From JANSWP01 sp041941305 (GTDB lineage: Bacteria; Bacteroidota; Bacteroidia; Chitinophagales; Saprospiraceae): a stretch of 64,000 nucleotides of DNA. A program made the position numbers and the translations under genes. Position 1 is the stretch's first letter; each line of letters opens with the position of its first letter. Shown in pieces: positions 1 through 6,601 of the stretch. The stretch is taken from contig JBGTQJ010000021.1 in NCBI GenBank assembly GCA_041941305.1, positions 62,001-126,000 of the forward strand. Direction: 5' to 3'. The notes beneath the pieces were generated by a model, which worked only from the letters and a program-made list of their open reading frames with translations, did no database searches and was not told the DNA's origin.

Positions 1-1
1 T

Positions 2-280
2 GAACATCTGAAGTTAAGTATTGAAGCTTATCCCAATCCCCTAAGTCGAAAAAGTGGGGAATTCAACCTTTTGATTCAAAATTTAATGGGAAATCAAAAA
101 GGCAAATTGATGCTTTACGATAGCCTTGGACAAATGCATTTTTTAAAAAAAATAAATATTCAGGAAGGTGAGAACAAGCTTTCTATTCCAATTTCACCTA
201 ACCAACTTTCCGGAGGAATGTATCAGTTAGTTGTTCAAATAGGAGCGCAGCAATTGACCAGGAAATTGACGGTTTATTAG
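2..280 (+). CDS. T9SS type A sorting domain of a secreted protein (5' end outside window)
   Basis: Only the last 92 residues are visible; the reading frame is open from base 2 and ends at TAG 278-280. The segment has the features of a type IX secretion C-terminal sorting domain: the AYPNP opening, a central LYDSLGQ strand, a YQLVVQ strand preceded by LSGGM, and a short basic-hydrophobic end (RKLTVY). Such domains direct Sec-exported Bacteroidota proteins through the outer membrane, after which the domain is removed and the protein is released or bound to surface lipopolysaccharide. What the rest of the protein does cannot be told. An internal TTG at 71 is in frame but is not a real start, since the domain clearly begins upstream. 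Confidence 0.85.
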   Translation, partial: EHLKLSIEAYPNPLSRKSGEFNLLIQNLMGNQKGKLMLYDSLGQMHFLKKINIQEGENKLSIPISPNQLSGGMYQLVVQIGAQQLTRKLTVY

Positions 281-289
281 ATAGAGAAC

Positions 290-564
290 CTAATTGACAT
301 ATTGGATTTTTGCATGTAGATAACGCGCGAAAATATTATCTACCAAAACTGATTCTGGCTTTATCATCCAAAAACTTCTTGCTGAATCCAATATCTACGC
401 CGTACAACCATTCACTTTGAATGATTCCTTCTTGTCCGCCGCTATTGTACCAACCGGTAACTTCAGATTCGATTTTTCCGGGAAGTTTGAAATTGACTTG
501 TAAAAACCCAGTATAATCCCACCTTTTGCGTAAAAATTCCTGATCCAGATATATGGATTTCCTC
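290..564 (-). pseudogene. Remnant of an outer-membrane beta-barrel (PF14905-like) gene
   Basis: Read on the minus strand, 564 down to 336 encodes about 75 residues with the feel of the last strands of a TonB-receptor-like outer membrane beta-barrel protein: YLDQEFLRKRWDYTGFLQ, then KLPGKIESEVTGWYNSGG, then WLYGVDIGFSKKFL. A stop follows at 336-338. The next expected strand (VDNIFARYLHAKIQY) continues in another frame down to a stop at 290-292, so the segment carries a frameshift. An upstream stop near 562 closes the frame and no start is present. The lack of the plug and N-terminal barrel says this is debris, not a gene. Family assignment is from pattern memory and is moderate. Confidence 0.55.
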
Positions 565-667
565 TATCCCTATTTGAATAGTCAATTTTGGAGGTTATAG
601 GAGCTCTAAAAAGAATTCATTCAAAAGTTTTTTGAAGAGAGTTTTGGAAAAAAAGATGAGCCCTTTA

Positions 668-688
668 TTATTGTATTTTTTACGCAAA
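668..688. promoter_or_regulatory. Candidate NrtR operator upstream of nrtR
   Basis: TTATTGTA-N5-TACGCAAA, 8 bases before the nrtR start codon. The right half is identical to the half-sites at 1641-1648 and 1694-1701 and the 8-5-8 spacing is the same; the left half is degenerate (5 of 8). This suggests autoregulation at lower affinity. Confidence 0.6.
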
Positions 689-696
689 ATCAATGT

Positions 697-1383
697 ATGG
701 CAGGCTTCCAAAATATTCATTTAACCGTCGATGCTGTTGTTTTTGGTTATGATCAAAAAGAAGGCTTATCCGTGCTTTTGATAAAAAGAAAAATTGAGCC
801 ATTTCAGGGGCAATGGGCTTTACCTGGGGGCTTTGTAATTGAAGCAGAATCCTTAGAAGCAGCAGTAGAGCGAGAATTATTGGAAGAAACCGGCATTCAG
901 GTAAATTACCTCGAACAACTATACACTTTTGGTTTACCAGAACGAGACCCCAGAAGTAGGATTGTGACTGTTGCCTATTATGGACTTGTCCGTCGCTCCA
1001 ATTTTGAGTTATTTGCAGCGACAGATGCAGAGGATGCACAATGGTTCAACATTGATGAGTTGCCCAAATTGGCTTTTGACCATCAGAAAATATTTGATTA
1101 TGCGCTCCAACGATTACGCAATAAAATCTCCTATGAGCCTGTCGGTTTTGAATTGCTGGATGAAAAATTTTCCCTCTCCGAATTGCACAGCCTTTATGAA
1201 ACCCTCCGTGGACAATCCATAGATCGACGAAATTTTAGAAAAAAACTGCTACAGTTAGACATTTTGGAAGAACTCAAAGAACGCCCGGATTCGAAAGGGA
1301 GAGGAAGACCAGGATTGCTTTACAAATTCAATCGTGAAAAATACTTTGAATTGAAGCAAAAAGGGATATTGTTTGAAGTATAA
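697..1383 (+). CDS. nrtR: NrtR-type Nudix transcriptional regulator of NAD metabolism
   Basis: This 228-residue protein has the NrtR layout: an N-terminal Nudix domain (about residues 8-140) and a C-terminal winged helix (about 150-225, with the GRPGLLYKF end). NrtR proteins are repressors of NAD biosynthesis genes that let go of DNA when ADP-ribose or a related ligand binds the Nudix fold. Unlike many NrtRs, the Nudix box here is complete (G45-x5-E51-x7-R59-E60-x-x-E63-E64-x-G66), so residual hydrolase activity is possible. The gene lies just upstream of a PRPP synthetase paralogue and nadV, and the same 21-bp dyad occurs before both transcription units, which supports local control. The start at 697 sits directly behind the candidate operator. 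In Bacteroides a relative regulates arabinose use, but no such genes are here. Confidence 0.85.
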   Translation: MAGFQNIHLTVDAVVFGYDQKEGLSVLLIKRKIEPFQGQWALPGGFVIEAESLEAAVERELLEETGIQVNYLEQLYTFGLPERDPRSRIVTVAYYGLVRRSNFELFAATDAEDAQWFNIDELPKLAFDHQKIFDYALQRLRNKISYEPVGFELLDEKFSLSELHSLYETLRGQSIDRRNFRKKLLQLDILEELKERPDSKGRGRPGLLYKFNREKYFELKQKGILFEV

Positions 1384-1387
1384 ACCG

Positions 1388-1505
1388 TACCACGGCTCTC
1401 CAGAGCCGTAAAAAAAGTATCACGGTTTTCCAAAACCGTAAAAAAGTATCACGGTTTTCCAAAACCGTAAAAAAAGTATCACGGTTTTCCAAAACCGTAA
1501 AAACC
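1388..1505. repeat. Tandem array of four 29-30 bp hairpin units
   Basis: Four units start at 1388, 1418, 1447 and 1477. Each holds a perfect 8-bp stem with a two-base CC loop followed by a run of A. Unit 1 has ACGGCTCT/AGAGCCGT; units 2-4 have ACGGTTTT/AAAACCGT, so stem changes are compensated on both arms. Unit 1 is identical over 23 bases to a lone copy at 12300-12322. The array starts just behind the nrtR stop and could act in 3' end formation, but no function is proven. Confidence 0.85.
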
Positions 1506-1627
1506 AATATCACTCCATAAAAGGAAATGTATAGTAATGATACGTCTTGCAGGTAAATGATCTGAAGAGATTGAAATTCAATGTGTTATGAAAAAGTTGG
1601 GAGAGGGCAAAAAGAAAAATTAAGTTT

Positions 1628-1648
1628 TTTGTGTAAAAAATACGCAAA
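1628..1648. promoter_or_regulatory. Candidate NrtR operator, distal site
   Basis: TTTGTGTA-AAAAA-TACGCAAA, an inverted repeat with one mismatched pair, 73 bases before the start of the PRPP synthetase gene. It has the same spacing as the perfect site at 1681 and lies upstream of the inferred promoter. Confidence 0.7.
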
Positions 1649-1676
1649 AAACTTGACAATGTCATTTGTATAAATA

Positions 1677-1684
1677 TAAATTTG
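1677..1684 (+). promoter_or_regulatory. Bacteroidota-type -7 promoter box
   Basis: TAAATTTG matches the Bacteroidota -7 consensus TAnnTTTG. A TTG at 1653-1655 stands about 21 bases upstream, near the place of the -33 element. The box overlaps the first half of the perfect operator at 1681, so bound repressor would block it. Promoter assignment is inferred. Confidence 0.5.
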
Positions 1685-1701
1685 CGTAAAAAATACGCAA
1701 A
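1681..1701. promoter_or_regulatory. Candidate NrtR operator, perfect palindrome abutting the start codon
   Basis: TTTGCGTA-AAAAA-TACGCAAA is a perfect inverted repeat ending on the base before the ATG at 1702. It covers both the end of the -7 box and the ribosome-binding region. The centres of this site and the distal one are 53 bp apart, about five helical turns, which would allow two dimers to sit on one DNA face. Confidence 0.75.
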
Positions 1702-2577
1702 ATGAAATATTTACATCTCGATAAACAATTTTCTCCTTTTGGAAAATCCATTCAATATGAAGCCTTTACTTTTAATGGAGGAGAACCACATATCAAAATC
1801 CTGGAGGAGCTGGATGAAGAGGAGGCAATAACCATTACAATCAGAATCAGCAACTTCAATGATTTGGGGTTCTTATTAATGGCAACAGATGCTCTAAAAA
1901 GATTGAGTATTCAAAACATTCAATTGTTGTTGCCCTATTTTCCTGGAGGTAGACAGGATAGGGTAATGGTAAAGGGAGAGCCATTGAGTGTAAAGGTTTA
2001 TGCAGCCATCATCAATGCCCAGAACTATGATAAAGTAACGATTTTTGACCCTCATTCTGATGTAACGGGAGCTTTGTTGAATAATGTGCAAGTCGCTCAT
2101 AACCATGCCTTCGTGGGGGAAGCTTTAAAGAATATTGATGACTATTTGTTGGTGGCTCCAGATGGGGGCGCTTTGAAAAAGGTATACTCATTGTCTCAAT
2201 TTTTGGGTGGAAAGCCTGTTGTAGAATGTAGCAAGCAAAGAAATGTTTTAACTGGAAAGTTGACGGGCTTTAAAGTGTATTCCAATCATTTAAATGGCAA
2301 AACCTGTGTCATTGTTGATGATATTTGCGACGGTGGGGGTACTTTTATCGGATTGGCAAAAGAACTGAAAATGAAGGGTGCCGGCGAATTAATATTGGTG
2401 GTTTCACATGGCATATTTAGCAAAGGATTTGAAGCGTTAGCTCAGTATTTTTCTAAAATATACACAACGGATGCGTTTAGCACTATCCACCATCCTTCAT
2501 TAATACAAATACCACTGGAACATGGATTATTATTTGAATCCTCAGAACACCTGCAACCGCTTGTTGAAAGAGTATAA
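1702..2577 (+). CDS. prs: Ribose-phosphate pyrophosphokinase paralogue of the NAD salvage operon
   Basis: The 291-residue protein belongs to the PRPP synthetase family, which transfers pyrophosphate from ATP to ribose 5-phosphate. Visible landmarks are PYFPGGRQDR (78-87, matching the ATP-binding PYxxxxRQDR), FDPHSD (115-120) and the PRPP loop VDDICDGGGT (205-214). It is shorter than housekeeping Prs (about 310 residues) and differs from it, like the NadV-linked paralogues known in phages and bacteria. With nadV downstream it should supply PRPP for NMN formation. The candidate NrtR operator ends at the base before its ATG. Its 3' end overlaps the next gene by 56 bases. Confidence 0.85.
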   Translation: MKYLHLDKQFSPFGKSIQYEAFTFNGGEPHIKILEELDEEEAITITIRISNFNDLGFLLMATDALKRLSIQNIQLLLPYFPGGRQDRVMVKGEPLSVKVYAAIINAQNYDKVTIFDPHSDVTGALLNNVQVAHNHAFVGEALKNIDDYLLVAPDGGALKKVYSLSQFLGGKPVVECSKQRNVLTGKLTGFKVYSNHLNGKTCVIVDDICDGGGTFIGLAKELKMKGAGELILVVSHGIFSKGFEALAQYFSKIYTTDAFSTIHHPSLIQIPLEHGLLFESSEHLQPLVERV

Positions 2578-2919
2578 AGCATACGATTCGCTGGTTGTTG
2601 CTTATGATTTTGACAATACAGTTTATGATTTTCATCAAAAGATTGGCAATTAAAAGATATGTTTGATTTGCTTAAAGAATTAAAAACAATTGGCTGTTAT
2701 CTGATTGTATTTACTGCCAATGAAGATGAAAACTTTGTAAAAGCTTATTGCACTAACAATAAAATTCCTTTCAATACCATCAATGAAAATCCGCCGTTTT
2801 TCAAATCCTCTTCCAGGAAGATTTACTACAACATTTTGCTGGATGATAGAGCAGGATTGAGGGAAGCTTATGACCACTTAAAGAAGCTGGTGGAGGCGGT
2901 TAAGAAAAACATTAGGTGA
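2522..2919 (+). pseudogene. HAD-like hydrolase gene interrupted by a one-base frameshift
   Basis: An ATG at 2522, inside the end of the PRPP synthetase gene, opens a frame that carries the HAD motif I (VVAYDFDNTVYDFHQK) and then hits a stop at 2651. The next frame, entered through DWQLKDMFDLL, carries the rest: LIVFTANED (motif II-like) and ILLDDRAG (motif IV-like), ending at 2919. Adding one A to the AAAA run at 2637-2640 would join both parts into one protein of about 132 residues. This fits either a natural frameshift or a homopolymer error. The role would be a small phosphatase, substrate unknown, co-transcribed with nadV. Reading only the ATG at 2659 would miss the catalytic Asp. Confidence 0.75.
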
Positions 2920-3031
2920 TGCCTTGAGCAAGGATATTGAGCTGAGCAAAAGGCCTTGCCTAATGACAGTTAATCTAAAGCAAAACTCCAAGACATTACC
3001 TCAAAATCAAAATAATATAAAATCACAAATC

Positions 3032-4519
3032 ATGAATACATTACATCTCTCTGACGGTTACAAAGTTGACCATAGAAACCAATATCCAGATGGAACTGAA
3101 TTGGTTTATTCCAATTGGACACCACGCAAAAGCAGGGTTCCGGAAATTGACAAAGTCGTCTTTTTTGGCTTGCAGTATTTTATCAAAAAGTATTTGCAAG
3201 AGGAGTTTGACAAAAATTTCTTTGGGCAACCAAAAGAAACGGTAATTAGAAAATACAAACGCCGAATTAACAATTACCTGGGGTCAGGTGCAATTACCTA
3301 TGAGCATGTCGCCAATTTGCATGACCTGGGGTATTTACCGATTGAAATTAAGGCATTAAAAGAAGGCATGGCTGTTCCAATGCGCATGCCCATGTTCACC
3401 ATCAAAAACACGCTCCCTGATTTTTTCTGGTTAACTAATTTTCTGGAAACGCTGCTTTCCTGCATCATTTGGTTACCTTGTACTAGTGTAACGACCAGTT
3501 TGCAGTACCGAAAAATTTTGAATGAATATGCTAAGTTGACAGGAGGTGATATGGAATTCGTATCCTTACAAGCACATGATTTCAGTTTTCGTGGCATGGC
3601 TGGACTGGAGGCAGCTTTGATGAGTGGGGCTGCGCATTTATTGAATTTTCAAGGTACGGACACGATACCCGCAATAGATTTTTTGGAAGAATACTATTTT
3701 GCTGATTGTGAAAAAGAAGTTATAGGCTTAAGCGTTCCTGCAACAGAGCATTCCGTGATGTGTATGGGAACTGAGGCAAATGAAATCGAAACTTTCAGAA
3801 GGCTCATTCAAACTATTTATCCTAAAGGAATTGTCAGCATCGTTTCTGATACATGGGATTTCTGGAAGGTGGTAACGGAATATATTCCAAGGTTGAAAGA
3901 AGAAATATTGGTGCGAGATGGAAAAGTTGTCATTCGACCCGATAGCGGAGATCCGATAAAAATTATTTGCGGAGATCCAGATGCTAAACCTGGAACTCCG
4001 GAGTTTAAGGGTGCTGTGGAATGTTTTTGGGAAACATTTGGAGGCACATACACTTCTAAAGGATTCAAGCAACTGGACGAACATATCGGCTTGATTTATG
4101 GAGATAGCATTACGCTTGAACGGTGCCGAAATATTTGTGCACGGCTTTTCGAAAAAGGATTTGCCAGTACCAATCTCGTTTTCGGCATTGGCTCTTACAC
4201 CTATCAATATGTTACTCGCGATACTTTCGGTTTTGCAATGAAAGCCACATATGGTGAAGTGAATGGAGTCGGTAGAAATATTTTCAAAAATCCAACAACT
4301 GATGATGGAACCAAAGTTTCTGCAAAAGGACTCTTGAAATTGAATGGAAATGAAACAGAAATCTGGAGTATGGAAGAAGAAGTCAGCAAAGAAGCAGAAA
4401 AAACTGGTTTACTCAAAACGGTTTATAAAGATGGAGAATTGCTGATAGAGACTTCTCTGTCGGAGATTAGAGCTTTGATTAGCAAGCAGTTGGAGGTAGA
4501 AAAATGCACTTTGGTTTAA
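3032..4519 (+). CDS. nadV: Nicotinamide phosphoribosyltransferase
   Basis: This 495-residue protein matches NAMPT/NadV in length and motifs. It joins nicotinamide and PRPP to NMN, the limiting step of nicotinamide salvage. The start MNTLHLSDGYKVDHRNQYP at 3032 corresponds to the conserved family N-terminus; the frame is open 36 codons further upstream from a TTG at 2924, but that part shows no family resemblance. Equivalents of key residues are visible: D183 in HDFSFRG (nicotinamide pocket), H240 in SVPATEHS (the histidine that is phosphorylated in NAMPT) and R302/D304 in VIRPDSGDP. It lies in one operon with the PRPP synthetase and HAD genes and is probably under NrtR control. Confidence 0.95.
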   Translation: MNTLHLSDGYKVDHRNQYPDGTELVYSNWTPRKSRVPEIDKVVFFGLQYFIKKYLQEEFDKNFFGQPKETVIRKYKRRINNYLGSGAITYEHVANLHDLGYLPIEIKALKEGMAVPMRMPMFTIKNTLPDFFWLTNFLETLLSCIIWLPCTSVTTSLQYRKILNEYAKLTGGDMEFVSLQAHDFSFRGMAGLEAALMSGAAHLLNFQGTDTIPAIDFLEEYYFADCEKEVIGLSVPATEHSVMCMGTEANEIETFRRLIQTIYPKGIVSIVSDTWDFWKVVTEYIPRLKEEILVRDGKVVIRPDSGDPIKIICGDPDAKPGTPEFKGAVECFWETFGGTYTSKGFKQLDEHIGLIYGDSITLERCRNICARLFEKGFASTNLVFGIGSYTYQYVTRDTFGFAMKATYGEVNGVGRNIFKNPTTDDGTKVSAKGLLKLNGNETEIWSMEEEVSKEAEKTGLLKTVYKDGELLIETSLSEIRALISKQLEVEKCTLV

Positions 4520-4562
4520 TCTGTTGCAATCAAATAGATGTTTATTTTTTATTACGAGGATG

Positions 4563-4648
4563 CGGGTTGGCGGGGTGACGGGGATGCGGGGAAATGGGTT
4601 TACGGGATGGTAGAACCCCTTACCCCGAATACCCGCCACCCCGCCACA
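4563..4648. repeat. GC-rich imperfect hairpin between nadV and the next gene
   Basis: TGGCGGGGTG at 4568-4577 and CACCCCGCCA at 4637-4646 are exact inverted repeats. The G-rich and C-rich stretches between them also pair in part (CGGGGATGCGGGG against CCCCGAATACCCG). The G/C content is far above the surroundings, which points to an inserted repeat or an RNA structure in the operon. Confidence 0.65.
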
Positions 4649-4664
4649 CAACACAACAAAAAAA

Positions 4665-5150
4665 ATGAAAATAATCACAGCACCAGAACCATTGTTTATA
4701 ACAACTCCTTCTGTATTTCTTGCTGGAAGTATAGAACAAGACAAAGCTGAAAAATGGCAGGAACGAACAATTCGGCTGCTCGGGGATTGTCCTTTGACTA
4801 TATTGAACCCAAGGAGAGCAGATTGGGACACAAGTTGGAAAGAAGATATTCAGAATCCCAACTTTTATGAGCAGGTCAATTGGGAATTGGATGCCTTGGA
4901 GAAGGCTGATTTTATCTTGTTTTATTTTGATCCTAATACAAAATCTCCGATTAGTCTACTTGAGTTAGGGCTGTTTGCAAAAAGTGGAAAATTGATGGTT
5001 TGTTGTCCGAAAGGGTTTTGGAAAAAGGGGAATGTGGATATTGTTTGTGAACGCTGGAGGATTCCCCAATTTGGAAGTTTGGAAAGCATGCTCAGCGAAC
5101 TTGAAAAATGCGCCCTAGCCAATGCCTCACAATCTTTGAGTAAAGGCTGA
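4665..5150 (+). CDS. Nucleoside 2-deoxyribosyltransferase-like protein
   Basis: A 161-residue protein of the nucleoside 2-deoxyribosyltransferase-like family (PF15891 type). Landmarks are FLAGSIEQ near residue 18, the LNPRRADWDTSW stretch and ISLLELGLFAKSGK, in which the glutamate is the family's likely nucleophile. Relatives cleave or exchange the N-glycosidic bond of nucleosides and are often found beside NAD or Nudix genes. It follows nadV on the same strand, separated by 145 bases with the GC-rich hairpin, and may belong to the same transcript; a role in handling nicotinamide ribosides is possible but unproven. Its 3' end overlaps the convergent DUF2652 gene by 59 bases. Confidence 0.75.
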   Translation: MKIITAPEPLFITTPSVFLAGSIEQDKAEKWQERTIRLLGDCPLTILNPRRADWDTSWKEDIQNPNFYEQVNWELDALEKADFILFYFDPNTKSPISLLELGLFAKSGKLMVCCPKGFWKKGNVDIVCERWRIPQFGSLESMLSELEKCALANASQSLSKG

Positions 5151-5772
5151 TATTTGCCCAAAAGCCATAGGACTCGGCTGTCTCCGCTGTATTATTTGGA
5201 TAGGAAACATACATCCCGACCTTTTCATTATCATAGGTGGCCGTTTTCTTTTTGGTACTCAATCCATTTAATCCTCCGCTTAGGCTATAAAAAGCATCGC
5301 TCATCAATATGTATTCTTTTTCTTTAATGGAGTTCTTCAGGAAACGATGCGCCAGAATGACATCCGCCCCGGCAATTTCCTGAAAAGTGCTGACTTGTTT
5401 GAGCAATATTTCGCCATAATGAACAATGGCTTTTAATTTCAATTCCTTGACTTGATTGCAAGCTTCGCAAATACACATTTGGCAGGCACTAACCAATTGT
5501 CCTTCTTTCGTTTTAAAAGCAGCAAACATTTCCTCCAATTGCCGTTTGATTTCCTGAGACATTTCTACCGGATTGTCTGTGATCGCGTAAAACAAAGCAG
5601 CATCACCTTCCAATTTATTGAGTACCAATGGGTTGGTGGAAGAATCAATGATGGATTCAAAAAGCTCACTGATTATTTTCTCGGCATGAATCAGGGAGAC
5701 CTTGTGTAGCTTTACAAAATTGGTATATCCACTGATGTCCAAAATGATGATGAATGCCTTTTTTATTTGCAT
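5092..5772 (-). CDS. DUF2652 protein with adenylate/guanylate cyclase-like fold
   Basis: The 226-residue protein starts IIILDISGYTNFVKLH and contains LNKLEGDAALFY and AIVHYGEILL, the pattern of DUF2652 (PF10851), a Bacteroidota family related in fold to class III nucleotide cyclases. The D in LDISGY and the D in LEGDAA stand where metal-binding aspartates of cyclases occur, but cyclase activity has not been shown for the family to my knowledge. A CxxC-like stretch (CQMCICEAC, about residues 97-105) is unusual for a cyclase and could bind metal. The gene is convergent with the deoxyribosyltransferase-like gene and overlaps it at the 3' ends. Confidence 0.7.
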   Translation of the reverse strand: MQIKKAFIIILDISGYTNFVKLHKVSLIHAEKIISELFESIIDSSTNPLVLNKLEGDAALFYAITDNPVEMSQEIKRQLEEMFAAFKTKEGQLVSACQMCICEACNQVKELKLKAIVHYGEILLKQVSTFQEIAGADVILAHRFLKNSIKEKEYILMSDAFYSLSGGLNGLSTKKKTATYDNEKVGMYVSYPNNTAETAESYGFWANISLYSKIVRHWLGRIFQVR

Positions 5773-5905
5773 AAGGTGGAGATTGCTGATTGGGCAAAGT
5801 TAGCGGTTTGAATATAAATGTTGCCTTTTGTTTTTTTCCTTGTTGAATTGATGTTCAAAAAACCTTAAATTCTGGATTCTAATTTGAATAGTACTTACCG
5901 AAGTT

Positions 5906-6537
5906 ATGGCTAGACCTGAAGGATCAAAAAAAAGAAATAGTTTAGCTTTCAGTTTTGATGACTGGAAAGTGAATGATATGCGTCTGCCTATGACCGAAGA
6001 AGAGTTTTTAGAATTCTGCACTTTAAATCCAAATTTAAAAATAGAACAAGATAAACATGGTAATATCATTATAATGTCTCCGGCAACTTATGAAACCGGA
6101 AACTTCGAAAGTGAAATTATTGCGGATTTAGGATTATGGAACCGCAAAACCAAATTAGGCAAGACTTTTAGTTCTGCCACGATGTTTATTCTTCCTTCAG
6201 GAGAAAAACGAATGCCGGATGCAGCATGGGTATCTCTTGAAAAACATAACCAGCTTTCCAAATGGCAGCGCAAGCAATTTGCTCATATTGTTCCAGATTT
6301 TGTAATTGAAGTAAAAAGTCCTTCAGATAGCCTTGAAGATTTGAAAAAGAAAATGAATGATGCCTGGATAGGAAATGGCGTTCAACTAGCTTGGTTGATT
6401 GACCCTGAAATGAAATGGTCTGGATTTATCAACCAAATAAAGAAGAAGAAAAAATATCCGGATTTGATAAAATACTATCTGGCAAAGATGTGCTTCCCGG
6501 ATTTAAATTTGATTTAAGCATTTTGAAAGGAGATTAA
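5906..6537 (+). pseudogene. Uma2-family (DUF820) nuclease-like gene with a 3' frameshift
   Basis: The frame from ATG 5906 encodes a Uma2 protein with the PD-(D/E)xK-type core: PDAAWVS, VPDFVIEVKSPSD and GVQLAWLIDPE. As read, it ends at 6517 with a lysine-rich tail unlike the family. In the -1 frame from about 6415 the expected ending appears: WIYQPNKEEEKISGFDKIL and then SGKDVLPGFKFDLSIL, stopping at 6535-6537. One missing base near 6413-6417 explains this. Uma2 genes are plentiful in cyanobacteria and some Bacteroidota and may be transposon-related; their function is unknown. The core is intact, so a truncated but folded product remains possible. Confidence 0.7.
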
Positions 6538-6601
6538 AAATCCCGAACCTTCACTTTTGAAAATTCGGAACCAATAATTTCCTTGATTTTTATTCTAAAA
6601 A

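Noticed and set aside
1328..1513. 61-codon minus-strand frame over the hairpin array
   Set aside because: Its repeated VLENRDTF peptide is only the translation of the hairpin repeat; no start signal or family.
2924..3031. N-terminal 36-codon extension of nadV
   Set aside because: NadV homology begins at 3032; the extension starts with TTG and has no similarity to the family.
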